From: CAUUGB01 sp963544615
GTDB taxonomy: Bacteria; Patescibacteriota; Microgenomatia; UBA1400; PJMF01
DNA length: 64,000 nt
Assembly (NCBI GenBank): GCA_963544615.1
Contig: CAUUGB010000001.1
Location: 1 to 64,000, forward strand
Direction: 5' to 3'
In this document: positions 1 to 8,612 of the stretch, in pieces
Numbering within the stretch: the stretch's first letter is position 1
How the letters are laid out: the number at the start of each line of letters is the position of its first letter
Program-made: the position numbers and the translations under genes
Notes under the pieces: model-generated
What the model was told of the DNA's origin: nothing
Seen by the model: only the letters and a program-made list of their open reading frames with translations
Database searches by the model: none

Positions 1-17
1 ATCACTGTATTGTCGCG

Positions 18-40
18 AGGCACACTAGGGTGCCTTTTTT
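18..40 (+). terminator. Intrinsic terminator upstream of nusA
   Basis: Stem AGGCAC (18-23) pairs with GTGCCT (30-35) around a 6-base loop and is followed by a run of T. It should end a transcript that enters from the left, so nusA probably has its own start of transcription or depends on read-through. The nusA ribosome site (AGGAAA, 51-56) follows directly. Confidence 0.75.
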
Positions 41-58
41 AATAAATAAAAGGAAATC

Positions 59-1381
59 ATGAAAAAAAAACAACGTGCTCAAGCAGCGGTAGCGCAAAAG
101 GTAGCGCGCAGTGAATTTTCTGCCGTGATTGCCCAAATTGAGGCAGAGCGTAAAATTCCTGCCGAGCAAATTTTTTTAGCCATTGAAGCTGGACTACTTG
201 GTGCTTATCGCAAACAAATGGGTGGGGAACAAGATATTCCTCTTGACCCTAAATTTCATTATTGGGCTAGGGTAGATCGCAATCAAGGTAGCATGCAAGT
301 TTTTGCTGCTCCCCGACTTCATCCCGATAGTGAAGATGATTTTAGTTTTGATGAAAGTCAAATTAAAGATGTTACCCCAGCTGGCTTTGGCAGAATTGCC
401 GCCCAACTAGCCAAGCAAATTATTTTGCAAAAAATGCGTGATGCTGAGCGGGAGCAAATTATTGCTGATTATCAAGATCAAGTGGGGAAAATGGTTACCG
501 GACAGGTGCTGCGTATGGAAGGTCCTAATGTGCTGTTTGACCTTGGCAGGGGTAATGCCACTATGCCGCCACGTGAGCAAATGCGGGGGGAGTTTTACAA
601 AAGTACTGCGCGCTTAGCGGTGCTCATTAAAGAAATTGGTGAAGTTAATGGTTATAAAACTATTATTGTTTCTCGCGCCGACAAACGATTGGTAGAGTTG
701 CTTTTTGCCCGCGAAGTGCCCGAGATTGCCACGGGAGCAGTGCAGATTAAAATGATTGCTCGTGAGGCCGGCATTCGCACCAAGGTGGTGGTAGTCAGCA
801 ACAGTGCTTCTAGCATTGATCCGGTGGGTTCATGTGTGGGACAGCGGGGAGTGCGGGTACAAGAAATTATCAAAGAGCTCAATAATGAAAAAATTGATAT
901 TATTCCTTACTGTGAGGACCGCTTAAAAATGATTGAGGTAGCTTTGTCGCCAGCAGAAAATTTGCAGGTGGAATTTGATGAAGAAAAAAATTTAGCCACC
1001 GTGACTGCCGCTAGCGATGATCAGGCTTTACTGGCTATTGGTAGAGGGGGACAAAATGTTCGCCTGGCTGCCAAACTTTTGGGTATTTCTATTAAAATTA
1101 AAAATACTGCTGGTCAGGTTACCAGTCAGGCAACAGGTAGAGAGGAATACGAAATTGACAGCTTTGGTTTAGATGACGCCACCCGTGAAGTGTTAATTAA
1201 TGCCAAGCTTACCAACAGTAGCGATATTTTGCGTTTTCAAAATCGCTTAGAAGAAAATTCAGCTTTAAGCGATGAGGTGAAAAATTTAATTATTAAAAAA
1301 GCTACTCAGCAAACACAAGTTGACGAACAGCGAGAAACGCCCCCAGCGTCAGCTGCTTTGTCACCGGAAAATAAAAAGTAA
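59..1381 (+). CDS. nusA: Transcription termination/antitermination factor NusA
   Basis: NusA binds RNA polymerase and nascent RNA and modulates pausing, termination and antitermination. The 440-residue product has the expected order: N-terminal polymerase-binding domain (about 15-130), an S1 domain (about 140-205, from GQVLRMEG) and two KH domains (about 230-375). The KH motifs VGQRGVRVQEI and IGRGGQNVRLA are both intact. The tail is short and has no acidic repeats. The ATG at 59 follows AGGAAATC at good spacing. infB follows 24 bp downstream, the usual nusA-infB order. The rimP gene that often precedes nusA is not in the window. Family assignment is secure. Confidence 0.97.
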   Translation: MKKKQRAQAAVAQKVARSEFSAVIAQIEAERKIPAEQIFLAIEAGLLGAYRKQMGGEQDIPLDPKFHYWARVDRNQGSMQVFAAPRLHPDSEDDFSFDESQIKDVTPAGFGRIAAQLAKQIILQKMRDAEREQIIADYQDQVGKMVTGQVLRMEGPNVLFDLGRGNATMPPREQMRGEFYKSTARLAVLIKEIGEVNGYKTIIVSRADKRLVELLFAREVPEIATGAVQIKMIAREAGIRTKVVVVSNSASSIDPVGSCVGQRGVRVQEIIKELNNEKIDIIPYCEDRLKMIEVALSPAENLQVEFDEEKNLATVTAASDDQALLAIGRGGQNVRLAAKLLGISIKIKNTAGQVTSQATGREEYEIDSFGLDDATREVLINAKLTNSSDILRFQNRLEENSALSDEVKNLIIKKATQQTQVDEQRETPPASAALSPENKK

Positions 1382-1405
1382 GTGCCCTAAGTAGCGAGTA
1401 ACAAT

Positions 1406-2839
1406 ATGGCAATTAGTAAAAAACCACCAGTCATTACCATTATGGGTCATGTGGATCATGGTAAAACTTCGCTGCTGGATTATTTGCGTCAGAGCCATTT
1501 AGCTGCTCGGGAGCATGGTGGGATTACCCAGCACATTGGGGCTTATCAAATTACCTACAAGAACCAGGCGTTAACTTTTATTGACACTCCCGGTCACGCC
1601 GCTTTTGGCAAAATGAGAGAGCGGGGCGCGGCCATTACCGATATGGTGGTTTTAGTGGTGGCTGCCAATGACGGGGTGAAACCGCAAACCATTGAATCTA
1701 TCAGACACATTAAAAATGCTGCCGTACCAGTGGTAGTAGCATTAAATAAAATTGATTTACCAGATATTAATGTTTTGCAGGTTAAATCGCAATTAGCAGA
1801 GCAAGAAATTGTCACCACTGACTTTGGGGGTGATGTAGAAGTGGTGGAGATTTCTGCCAAAACTGGCAAAGGGGTAGATAAACTTTTAGACACCCTGCTG
1901 ATTACTGCCGAATTACTCGAACTTCAAGCTGACTCGGCGGCTCCACTACAAGCGGTGGTTATTGAGGCAGCTCGTGATCCTGCTCGGGGTTGTTTGGCCA
2001 GTGTAATTGTGCAGCAAGGCACTCTGAGCTTAAAGCAAAATATTTATACTCCCAGTGCTAGTGGCAAAGTGCGTAGCATTATTGCCGCCACTGGAGCCTC
2101 ATTGAAACAACTTTTACCCGGTGATCCAGGACAAATTATGGGCTGGAAAGCTTTGCCTCAGGTGGGGGAAATAATTAGCGCTCAAGCTCCAGCAGAAGTA
2201 GCGCAGTTAGCCCCAAATCAAAGCGTCACCCTTAATTTAGATATTTTTACCTCCAAGCCGAAACTGCGTTTATTGCTTAAAGCTGACACTCAGGGCACTT
2301 TGGAAGCAATTGTGCAAAATTTTGATTCCGAGAGTATTGATTTAATTTATGCCGATATTGGCGAAGTGAGTGATAGTGATGTAGAAATGGCTAAAACTGC
2401 CGCAGCAAAAATTTTAGCTTTTCAAGTTAAAGTACCTGGACGCATTCAGCAATTAGCCAAAAGCCAGCAAGTCACCATTAAGTCATATAAAATTATTTAT
2501 GAGTTAATTGAGTATTTGCAAAAGAAAATGCTCAAGCTTTTAGAACCCACCATTGACGAAGTAGTCACTGGTGAGGCTAAAATTGCCCAAATTTTTCAGA
2601 TGAAGGGTTTGCATATTGCTGGAGTTAAAGTACAAAGTGGAGAAATTAATAAAAATGATAAATTACATTTGCTGCGCGGTGAAGAGATTATTGTCGACCC
2701 GGTGATTACTTCAATGATGCATGGCAAGCAAGAAATCAGTCGCCTGAAAACTGGTGATGAGGGTGGTTTGGTTTTTAAGCAAAAGCGCCTTGATTTTCAA
2801 GAGGGTGATTTGCTGCGCGCTTACCGGGTGGAAGATTAA
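1406..2839 (+). CDS. infB: Translation initiation factor IF-2 (short form)
   Basis: IF-2 is the GTPase that places initiator tRNA on the ribosome. The G motifs are all present: GHVDHGKT (about residue 13), GGITQHIGA, DTPGHAAF, NKID and SAKTG. They are followed by the beta-barrel and C-terminal domains. At 477 residues the protein starts directly at the G domain and lacks the long N-terminal extension of most bacterial IF-2, as in other reduced genomes. It is the second gene of a nusA-infB unit and is followed by a bidirectional terminator. No rbfA or truB follows, unlike the common nusA-infB-rbfA order. The ribosome site is weak. Confidence 0.97.
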   Translation: MAISKKPPVITIMGHVDHGKTSLLDYLRQSHLAAREHGGITQHIGAYQITYKNQALTFIDTPGHAAFGKMRERGAAITDMVVLVVAANDGVKPQTIESIRHIKNAAVPVVVALNKIDLPDINVLQVKSQLAEQEIVTTDFGGDVEVVEISAKTGKGVDKLLDTLLITAELLELQADSAAPLQAVVIEAARDPARGCLASVIVQQGTLSLKQNIYTPSASGKVRSIIAATGASLKQLLPGDPGQIMGWKALPQVGEIISAQAPAEVAQLAPNQSVTLNLDIFTSKPKLRLLLKADTQGTLEAIVQNFDSESIDLIYADIGEVSDSDVEMAKTAAAKILAFQVKVPGRIQQLAKSQQVTIKSYKIIYELIEYLQKKMLKLLEPTIDEVVTGEAKIAQIFQMKGLHIAGVKVQSGEINKNDKLHLLRGEEIIVDPVITSMMHGKQEISRLKTGDEGGLVFKQKRLDFQEGDLLRAYRVED

Positions 2840-2900
2840 TTTTTTCTTAAACAAATTTGGTGATGGTTTAGCTGGCGGCAGCGAGGTGTTTTTGGAGTTA

Positions 2901-2936
2901 AAAAAACACCCGCTGAAACAGCGGGTGTGAATTTTT
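2901..2936. terminator. Bidirectional intrinsic terminator (infB / thioredoxin-fold gene)
   Basis: A perfect 10-bp stem, ACACCCGCTG (2906-2915) and CAGCGGGTGT (2919-2928), has a 3-base loop. It is flanked by A6 on the left and T5 on the right, so it works in both directions. It ends the nusA-infB transcript and the convergent transcript of 2950-4080. Confidence 0.9.
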
Positions 2937-2949
2937 ATCTTGACTTTTT

Positions 2950-4080
2950 CTAGCAATTGCCACTAGCAGCAGCGGCTTGATCGCTGAGGGTGGTATCACA
3001 AAAAGGCAAAGCATTGTCACTACTGCAGCAGATAATGTTCTTTAGCCCATTGGCATTGCGTCCCCCAAAGTTACTTTCCTGCACCTTTTGAGTGTCATTA
3101 ATCATAAAAGTAGGAGAACCACTCACTCCAGCTGCTTCTGCAGCTTGATTATCGGCGCGAGCAAATTTAGGTCCGCGACTGGCAGTTTTCATGCAACTTT
3201 CCACATTAGCCACATTAACGCCAGTTTGTTTTAAGCAAGTTTCACTGCTGGCAGTTCCACCGGCGCTGGCAGCATAGCAGCCGACATAATCCCAGTATTT
3301 GGCTGCTTGTTCTTCGCGAATACAAATTTGTCGCAAGCCCTCAATGCCCTCAGATTCGCCATGCATGGCGGTGGCAGTACCATCATCATTAATGGTTTGA
3401 AAAAAGTAGCGCACCTGAAAATTTTTGGCGATTTCTGGAGCTTGTTTAATTGTGTCCAGCATTACTTGCTGTGCTTGTTTACCATAAGGACAATCAGCTA
3501 CGATGTAAGCGGTGAGCTTGGGAGTGGCATTTTTGTCAATGGATTCGCAGTTAGCGGCAGAAACTTGACCGTCGCCAGCATCATTTTGTTGGCCTTCACT
3601 ATTCTTGAGTAAATCTTCTACAGGAATACCCTCAACAAAAAAGGTTTTGGCGTCACCGGTAATGTATGAGGTAAATGGTTGTTCCACTCCCTCAAAAGCA
3701 ATGGTAAATTTATAAATATTGCCCACGTGTTCTGGTTTGCCAATTTCTTTAACCTTCATGCCTCCTGCTAACGGTTCCAAAATTTGGGGTAGTTGTTTTT
3801 CTAGGGCACCTACACTTTCGCCTGCGGCAATACTGGGGAAAGTTTTTGAGCCGAGTAGTGCGACTGCTACTCCCAAAAGACAACCACCGACAAAAGTGGT
3901 CAGAGAAAATTTTGGCGTTTTGCCCATTTGTTTTTCTTTAATTTTGTTTGCTTCTAGCTTTTGTAATTCTGCTTTTGCTTGAGCAACCACATCTACCACT
4001 TGCTCTGAAGACCCCTTAGTCTTACTTGAGCTCGCTGACTTTTTTGTTTTACTGGTTTTATTTTTAGCTTTTGTTGCCAT
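2950..4080 (-). CDS. Membrane-anchored DsbA/thioredoxin-fold protein
   Basis: The 376-residue protein has a Lys/Ser-rich cytoplasmic start (1-55), one transmembrane segment (about 60-80), a spacer domain, and from about residue 185 a thioredoxin fold of the DsbA type. The active-site region reads ADCPYGKQA, with Cys197 where the first cysteine of CxxC belongs and Gly200 at the second position. A GSPTF cis-proline loop lies near residue 318. Many other cysteines are present, including two CC or C-x-C type sites near the C-terminus. It is likely an extracytoplasmic thiol protein for the Cys-rich surface proteins in this window, which is inference. Whether it oxidises, reduces or isomerises is unclear. 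Convergent with infB across a shared terminator. Confidence 0.75.
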   Translation of the reverse strand: MATKAKNKTSKTKKSASSSKTKGSSEQVVDVVAQAKAELQKLEANKIKEKQMGKTPKFSLTTFVGGCLLGVAVALLGSKTFPSIAAGESVGALEKQLPQILEPLAGGMKVKEIGKPEHVGNIYKFTIAFEGVEQPFTSYITGDAKTFFVEGIPVEDLLKNSEGQQNDAGDGQVSAANCESIDKNATPKLTAYIVADCPYGKQAQQVMLDTIKQAPEIAKNFQVRYFFQTINDDGTATAMHGESEGIEGLRQICIREEQAAKYWDYVGCYAASAGGTASSETCLKQTGVNVANVESCMKTASRGPKFARADNQAAEAAGVSGSPTFMINDTQKVQESNFGGRNANGLKNIICCSSDNALPFCDTTLSDQAAAASGNC

Positions 4081-4198
4081 ATTTTTTTATCAATACTTGC
4101 TTGATTAATCTTTTGCTAATTTCACTTAAATATAATCGCGCAGTACTGAAATCCTTTCTATTATTGCTTGGTGATAAACAATATTATCAATCTGGTTT

Positions 4199-4226
4199 AA
4201 TCTATCTTAATTTTAGCAAATGTCAA
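4199..4226 (-). promoter_or_regulatory. Promoter of the thioredoxin-fold gene
   Basis: On the minus strand TTGACA (4221-4226) and TAGATT (4199-4204) are 16 bp apart. This leaves a leader of roughly 110 bases before the ATG at 4080. Confidence 0.5.
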
Positions 4227-4275
4227 TAGCTAAATTTTAATTTCCACCAGTTAAAACAATGTTAAACTTCAAGTT

Positions 4276-4761
4276 TTAATCTAACTGCTCCACTACCACT
4301 CCATTTTTCAGTCGCAGGGTACGCTGATTAGTGGAGCCCTTAAAAAATAAATCTACGCTGCGTTTGGCAAGCACAAAAGGTCCATCAACTAAAATATCAA
4401 TTTGTTTGAGCAAATCACGCCAAGCTTTTTCTCCTTGCTGGAGTTCTTCAAAACAGTAACCGGTAAAAGTCCAAACGTTCCAGCCCACTGTATGGGCAAA
4501 TTTGGCAATTTCTACCAAAGGGGCGGCTTGGAGAAATGGTTCGCCTCCAGAGAGAGTAATCCCATCTTGCATTTTGACTTTTTTTAACTGGGCAATAATT
4601 TTTTCGCTGTCGCTTTCAAAGCCACCGTTGACATCCCAAGTTTGCGGATTGTGACATCCAGGACAGCCGCGTTTACACCCTTGGACAAAAATAGTAGTGC
4701 GCAAACCGACTCCATCCACAATGGAGTCAGTCACCAGCGGGCTAGCTAAGCGAATTTTCAT
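4276..4761 (-). CDS. nrdG: Anaerobic ribonucleotide reductase-activating protein NrdG
   Basis: NrdG is the radical SAM enzyme that puts the glycyl radical on NrdD. The 161-residue product has the CxxxCxxC cluster motif in GCKRGCPGCHNP (about residues 28-39) and the GGEP S-adenosylmethionine-binding motif (about residue 73). Both match small NrdG proteins. Its ATG overlaps the TGA of nrdD by 4 bases (ATGA), so the two are translationally coupled and probably share the NrdR-controlled promoter upstream of nrdD. Confidence 0.93.
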   Translation of the reverse strand: MKIRLASPLVTDSIVDGVGLRTTIFVQGCKRGCPGCHNPQTWDVNGGFESDSEKIIAQLKKVKMQDGITLSGGEPFLQAAPLVEIAKFAHTVGWNVWTFTGYCFEELQQGEKAWRDLLKQIDILVDGPFVLAKRSVDLFFKGSTNQRTLRLKNGVVVEQLD

Positions 4762-7133
4762 TGCTTTAAGCTTTCTTGAGAACTTAGAGTGTGTTTAACT
4801 CGGTCACGCTCTTCAGCTTGTTTACCGTCATTCCAGCGATCGAGGGTGCCTACTAAGTAGCCAGTAATGCGTCTAATCCGCTCAAATTTTGCCTGACCAT
4901 CTTTTTCACTTCTGCCGCACGCAGGGCAAGTATCGCCAATAATGCCGGTATAGCCACACACGGGATCTCGGTCTACTGGGTGATTGACACTGCCATAGCC
5001 AATGCCAGCCTCTTTCATTTTTTTAATAATACTGTGAAAAGCACTTAAGTTTTTGAGCGGATCACCATCAAGTTCAATATAGGTAATATGACCAGCATTG
5101 CACAAAGCGTGGTAGGGAGCTTCGCGCTCAATTTTATCTAAGGCTCCAATGTGATGATACACGGGTACGTGAAAAGAATTAGTGTAGTAATCTCGGTCGG
5201 TAACGCCAGCAATGTTACCAAATCTTTGCCTATCTAAAGCCACAAAACGTCCGGCAATGCCTTCGGCAGGGGTAGCTAGTAAGGTAAAATTTAGCTGATG
5301 TTTTTTGCTAGTGCGGTCGCAGTAGTCGCGCATGTGTTTGATAATTTCCAAACCTTTCTCTTGCGCTTTTTTGCTCTCGCCGTGATGAGTGCGCATCATG
5401 GCCACTAGTGCTTCTGCCAAGCCAAAAAACCCAATCGACAAAGTGCCGTGTTTAATGACTTCTCTTAAAGTGTCATCGGGTTTGAGTTTGCTGCTACCAT
5501 ACCATACTCCTTGTCCCATTAAAAAAGGAAAGTTGCGTACGGTTTTGTTAGCTTGTACTTGAAAGCGCTCCAAGAGTTGATTGGTTACTAATTCGAGTTT
5601 GGCATCTAAGTCGCGGTAAAATCCCACCCAGTCAGCTTTGCTGTGAGCATTTTCTCCCACTATACCATTAGCAATGCCAATCGCTACTAAATTAATCGTG
5701 GTAAAAGAGATATTGCCTCTTTGAGTAATTTTGCCATCACTTTCGGGGAAAATACTCCCAAACACTCTGGTGCGGCAACCCATGGTAGCAATTTCGCTGT
5801 TGTAGTCACCTTTTTTATAATACTGCAAATTAAATGGCGCATCTAAAAAGACAAAATTGGGGAAAAGTCTTTTGGAAGAAACTTCCATGGAGCGCAAAAA
5901 CAAATCGTAATTAGGATCGCTGGGGTTATAATTGACTCCCTCTTTCACCTTAAAAATAGCAATGGGGAAAATTGGCGTTTCACTTTTGCCCAAACCGTTC
6001 CAAATTGCTTGCAGCAAAGCCTCACTCACTAATCTCCCCTCAGGAGTGGTGTCGGTGCCAAAGTTAATTGAGGTAAAAGGTACTTGGGCGCCAGCACGTG
6101 AATGCATGGTGTTGAGGTTGTGAATTAGTCCCTCCATCGCTTGAAAAGTTTCTTTTTTGGTGTCTTGATTAGCTTGAGTTTGTACCGTTTGCAAATCTTT
6201 TTTACTTAATTTGCTTGATAGTTGCTTGTTGAGCTCAGTCAGTAATTTGCCCGCTAATGCTTCACCCAACTTAGCATAGTTGAGTTTGTCACTGTAAGTT
6301 GTTAGTATTGTTCGCAGCTTGCCAATCGGCACTTTAAGTTCATATTTACACTCTAAGAGTTTGGCTAAATTGGTAGTAAAGTATTTAATAAAAGATTTTT
6401 TGACTCCTGGTGCTAATGCATAATCAAAGTGAGGAATACTTTGTCCGCCATGTTGTTCATTTTGATTAGATTGCAGCACAATAGCACTTAAGGCTGCATA
6501 ACTGCTGATACTTTGGGGTTGGCGAATAAAACCATGCCCGGTAGAAAAGCCATGCTCAAAAAGTTTGCAGATATCAATTTGGCAACAAGTGAGCGTGCCC
6601 ATAGGGAAAAAGTCTAAATCATGAATGTGAATATCACCTGCTTCGTGAGCGCGATAATGCTCTGGTTTCATCATGGCAACTTTGGCAAATTCTTTGGAAC
6701 TTTCGGCGCCGAATTGGAGCATGGTGCCCATGGCAGTATTACCATCTACATTAGCGTTGGAGCGTTTGAGATCATTTTTGCTGGCTTTATCAAAAGCAAT
6801 CCCAGCGAAAGTTTGCATGAGCCGTGATTTTGCTTCTCTCAGCCGCGATCTTTCTTGGCGATAGAGAATATAGGCTTTGGCTACATCGTATTGGTCTGCC
6901 GCCATTAAAGCCCGCTCCACCACATCTTGCACTTGTTCAACGGTGGGGATTTTTTTGACAAATTGTTTCTCTAGGGTGGCACAAACTTTTTGAGCCACAT
7001 CTTGGGCTAAGTGCAGGTCATGCACCCCCTCGGAGATGAGTGCGCCAGTAATGGCATGGGTAATTTTATCTGGATAAAAAACTTCTTTGCGACCATCTCT
7101 TTTTTTAAAAAATTTAATTTTGCTTTTGTTCAT
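4758..7133 (-). CDS. nrdD: Anaerobic ribonucleoside-triphosphate reductase NrdD
   Basis: NrdD reduces ribonucleoside triphosphates to deoxy forms without oxygen. An N-terminal ATP-cone (KRDGRKEVFYPDKI) gives allosteric control. The central reductase domain is full length. Near the C-terminus is a four-cysteine zinc site (PVCGYTG ... CPACG), followed by the glycyl radical loop (RRITGYLVG ... RWNDGK). I start the gene at the ATG at 7133 because AAAAAAGG lies just upstream on the minus strand. The open frame extends to a TTG at 7160 without a ribosome site. It is coupled to nrdG and lies behind two NrdR-type boxes. No aerobic reductase is in the window. Product about 791 residues. Confidence 0.95.
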   Translation of the reverse strand: MNKSKIKFFKKRDGRKEVFYPDKITHAITGALISEGVHDLHLAQDVAQKVCATLEKQFVKKIPTVEQVQDVVERALMAADQYDVAKAYILYRQERSRLREAKSRLMQTFAGIAFDKASKNDLKRSNANVDGNTAMGTMLQFGAESSKEFAKVAMMKPEHYRAHEAGDIHIHDLDFFPMGTLTCCQIDICKLFEHGFSTGHGFIRQPQSISSYAALSAIVLQSNQNEQHGGQSIPHFDYALAPGVKKSFIKYFTTNLAKLLECKYELKVPIGKLRTILTTYSDKLNYAKLGEALAGKLLTELNKQLSSKLSKKDLQTVQTQANQDTKKETFQAMEGLIHNLNTMHSRAGAQVPFTSINFGTDTTPEGRLVSEALLQAIWNGLGKSETPIFPIAIFKVKEGVNYNPSDPNYDLFLRSMEVSSKRLFPNFVFLDAPFNLQYYKKGDYNSEIATMGCRTRVFGSIFPESDGKITQRGNISFTTINLVAIGIANGIVGENAHSKADWVGFYRDLDAKLELVTNQLLERFQVQANKTVRNFPFLMGQGVWYGSSKLKPDDTLREVIKHGTLSIGFFGLAEALVAMMRTHHGESKKAQEKGLEIIKHMRDYCDRTSKKHQLNFTLLATPAEGIAGRFVALDRQRFGNIAGVTDRDYYTNSFHVPVYHHIGALDKIEREAPYHALCNAGHITYIELDGDPLKNLSAFHSIIKKMKEAGIGYGSVNHPVDRDPVCGYTGIIGDTCPACGRSEKDGQAKFERIRRITGYLVGTLDRWNDGKQAEERDRVKHTLSSQESLKQ

Positions 7134-7198
7134 GATGCCTTTTTTGCTGGCTAGTGCCAAGCAACTAATTAATACTTTCCGCTTTGTTTTTGCTACAC

Positions 7199-7246
7199 AT
7201 ACTACATATTGTGGTTAAGCATTTAGTGGGACACTAAATATAGGAT
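7199..7246 (-). promoter_or_regulatory. Two NrdR-type boxes upstream of nrdD
   Basis: Two 16-base sites, 7199-7214 (ATACTACATATTGTGG) and 7231-7246 (ACACTAAATATAGGAT), match the known NrdR box ACACTATATATAGTGT at 12 and 13 of 16 positions. A 16-base spacer separates them, so their starts are 32 bp apart, about three helical turns, as is usual for paired NrdR boxes. The distal box covers the -10 element, which fits repression by NrdR when dATP is plentiful. nrdR itself is not in the window. Confidence 0.75.
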
Positions 7247-7265
7247 TAGAGTCAATATTTGTCAA
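7237..7265 (-). promoter_or_regulatory. nrdD promoter
   Basis: On the minus strand TTGACA (7260-7265) and TATATT (7237-7242) are 17 bp apart. The -10 lies inside the distal NrdR-type box. The leader before the nrdD ATG is about 100 bases and holds the proximal box. Confidence 0.7.
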
Positions 7266-7571
7266 CTGTGGTTGGTGACAGTAGCAATTGGCTTTAGTCA
7301 AGAGAGAGTCCATTGGCGCTGAGGATTTTTGTTTGTCGCTTTGGGAGAAAACGCGCTATGGGTGGCAGTTTTACCGATGGTCTTAATTTGCTGGGCGCTG
7401 ACAGTTAAGTTTGGGGCTTAATTAAGTCGTGATGACTTGGTGGTGACAGCAGCAGTGGTAGCTGCTGGTGCAGATAAACCCCCTGATAATACTAATTAAT
7501 GCTGGCTATGGGTTTTATTCACAAGTGTTTTTCCCCACAGTAGTGCGCTGATACATTTTATTAAACTAGTC
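7266..7571. other. Non-coding stretch, possibly gene remnants
   Basis: No gene is supported here. Two short open stretches have protein-like composition: ATG at about 7358 running to a stop after 16 codons, and a 25-codon Ala/Val-rich stretch ending near 7500. Neither has a ribosome site. They may be remains of a decayed gene or chance. Confidence 0.3.
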
Positions 7572-7601
7572 TTGTCCAAGTGGAATACTTATTGATATAA
7601 T
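7572..7601 (+). promoter_or_regulatory. Promoter of first T4SS-type pilin gene
   Basis: TTGTCC (7572-7577) and TATAAT (7596-7601) are 18 bp apart, with an extended TGA before the -10. The ATG at 7609 comes 7 bases after the -10, so the transcript should begin at or next to the start codon (leaderless). Confidence 0.7.
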
Positions 7602-7608
7602 CAGAGCC

Positions 7609-8484
7609 ATGAAATGGTTAGGTAAAATTAATCAGCGCTTTTTTGGGCAGGTATTTTTGGTAATTACTTGCCTCTTGGTTTTTTTATTTACCAAATCTAC
7701 TTCAGTACAAGCAGTGTCATTTTGGTTATGCTCTAATTCTGGGTGGACAGGTAAAGCGGGTTGGATTCGCACTGGAGAATATCCAGATGGTACGCCGGAA
7801 GAAATAAGCAAAGCTGCGGCAGATTGTAATAGAAAGGCTCATGAAGGAGGCTTTCAAAACAACTGTATAATTGCTAGTAGCAATACTCCACCCAATGAGG
7901 TTTGTCAGGAAAAACCTAAAAATGTATATCACGTTTCTTGTTGTAAGCAAAATAAAGACGGTGTTAATACGGGAGTAATTAATGAAAACGTGGAAGCTTC
8001 TAGTCCACAGATGGCAATAGCAGAAGTGCAGTCCAAGTACCCATTTATTGGCTCTTGTTCTACAGATAAAGTTAAAACTAATGATGAATGCAGTGGTTTA
8101 GGTCTGCCTAAGCCTGAGCCAAAACCCTCTGACAAAATCCGCATCACCGACCCTGGTATAGTCGGTCACATCTTATCCAGTATGAACCCACTTGGCAGTG
8201 CTAAAATTTGTAGTGATGGCCAGTTAACCATCGGCTGTATTTTAAGCTATATCGTCAACAAGATTATTTTCCCTCTCTCCACTATTTTTCTCTTACTGAT
8301 GATAATTTGGGGTGGTTACAAAATTGTCTCTGGGAGTATGGCGGGAGCACAAAATGCAGTTCAAGCCGGTAAACAGCGCTTAATTGGTGCTATCTTAGGC
8401 TTTATTCTTTTAGCCAGTGTTTACTGGATTTGGCAATTAATTGAAGCTACTACAAAAATTCACATTATGAAGAAGTGGTGGTAA
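7609..8484 (+). CDS. Type IV secretion-type pilin-like membrane protein, copy 1
   Basis: The 291-residue protein has an N-terminal signal or anchor segment (about 12-35), a secreted Cys-containing domain with a SCC motif (about 107), and a C-terminal module with two hydrophobic helices (about 210-235 and 255-278). The module resembles VirB2/TrbC-like pilins of the kind annotated as T4SS pilins in CPR bacteria (IIWGGYKIVSGS, then a basic turn AGKQRLIGA). The C-terminal third is almost identical to the protein encoded at 8613-9497, while the secreted domains differ strongly. It lies upstream of PilN/PilO-like genes, suggesting a surface appendage or DNA-transfer role, which is inference. No VirB4 or VirB6 gene is present in the window. 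Confidence 0.7.
   Translation: MKWLGKINQRFFGQVFLVITCLLVFLFTKSTSVQAVSFWLCSNSGWTGKAGWIRTGEYPDGTPEEISKAAADCNRKAHEGGFQNNCIIASSNTPPNEVCQEKPKNVYHVSCCKQNKDGVNTGVINENVEASSPQMAIAEVQSKYPFIGSCSTDKVKTNDECSGLGLPKPEPKPSDKIRITDPGIVGHILSSMNPLGSAKICSDGQLTIGCILSYIVNKIIFPLSTIFLLLMIIWGGYKIVSGSMAGAQNAVQAGKQRLIGAILGFILLASVYWIWQLIEATTKIHIMKKWW
8142..8469 (+). repeat. 328-bp direct repeat, copy 1
   Basis: Encodes the two-helix C-terminal module of the first pilin-like gene. It matches 9155-9482 with two mismatches, both just after CCCTGGT near the start. The offset is 1013 bp. Confidence 0.95.
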
Positions 8485-8612
8485 GGGGGGGGGAGGAGAT
8501 TTTATTTGCTTTATTTTTGTAGTAAAATGTGGGGAGTAAAATATCGGTAGGTTGGTAGGGATGATTGATTAGGTTAATGGTGGTTAACAAGTAGCAGCAG
8601 TTTGCTTAAAGC

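Noticed and set aside
7133..7160. Upstream TTG start for nrdD
   Set aside because: No ribosome site precedes it, while AAAAAAGG fits the ATG at 7133, where the ATP-cone domain begins.
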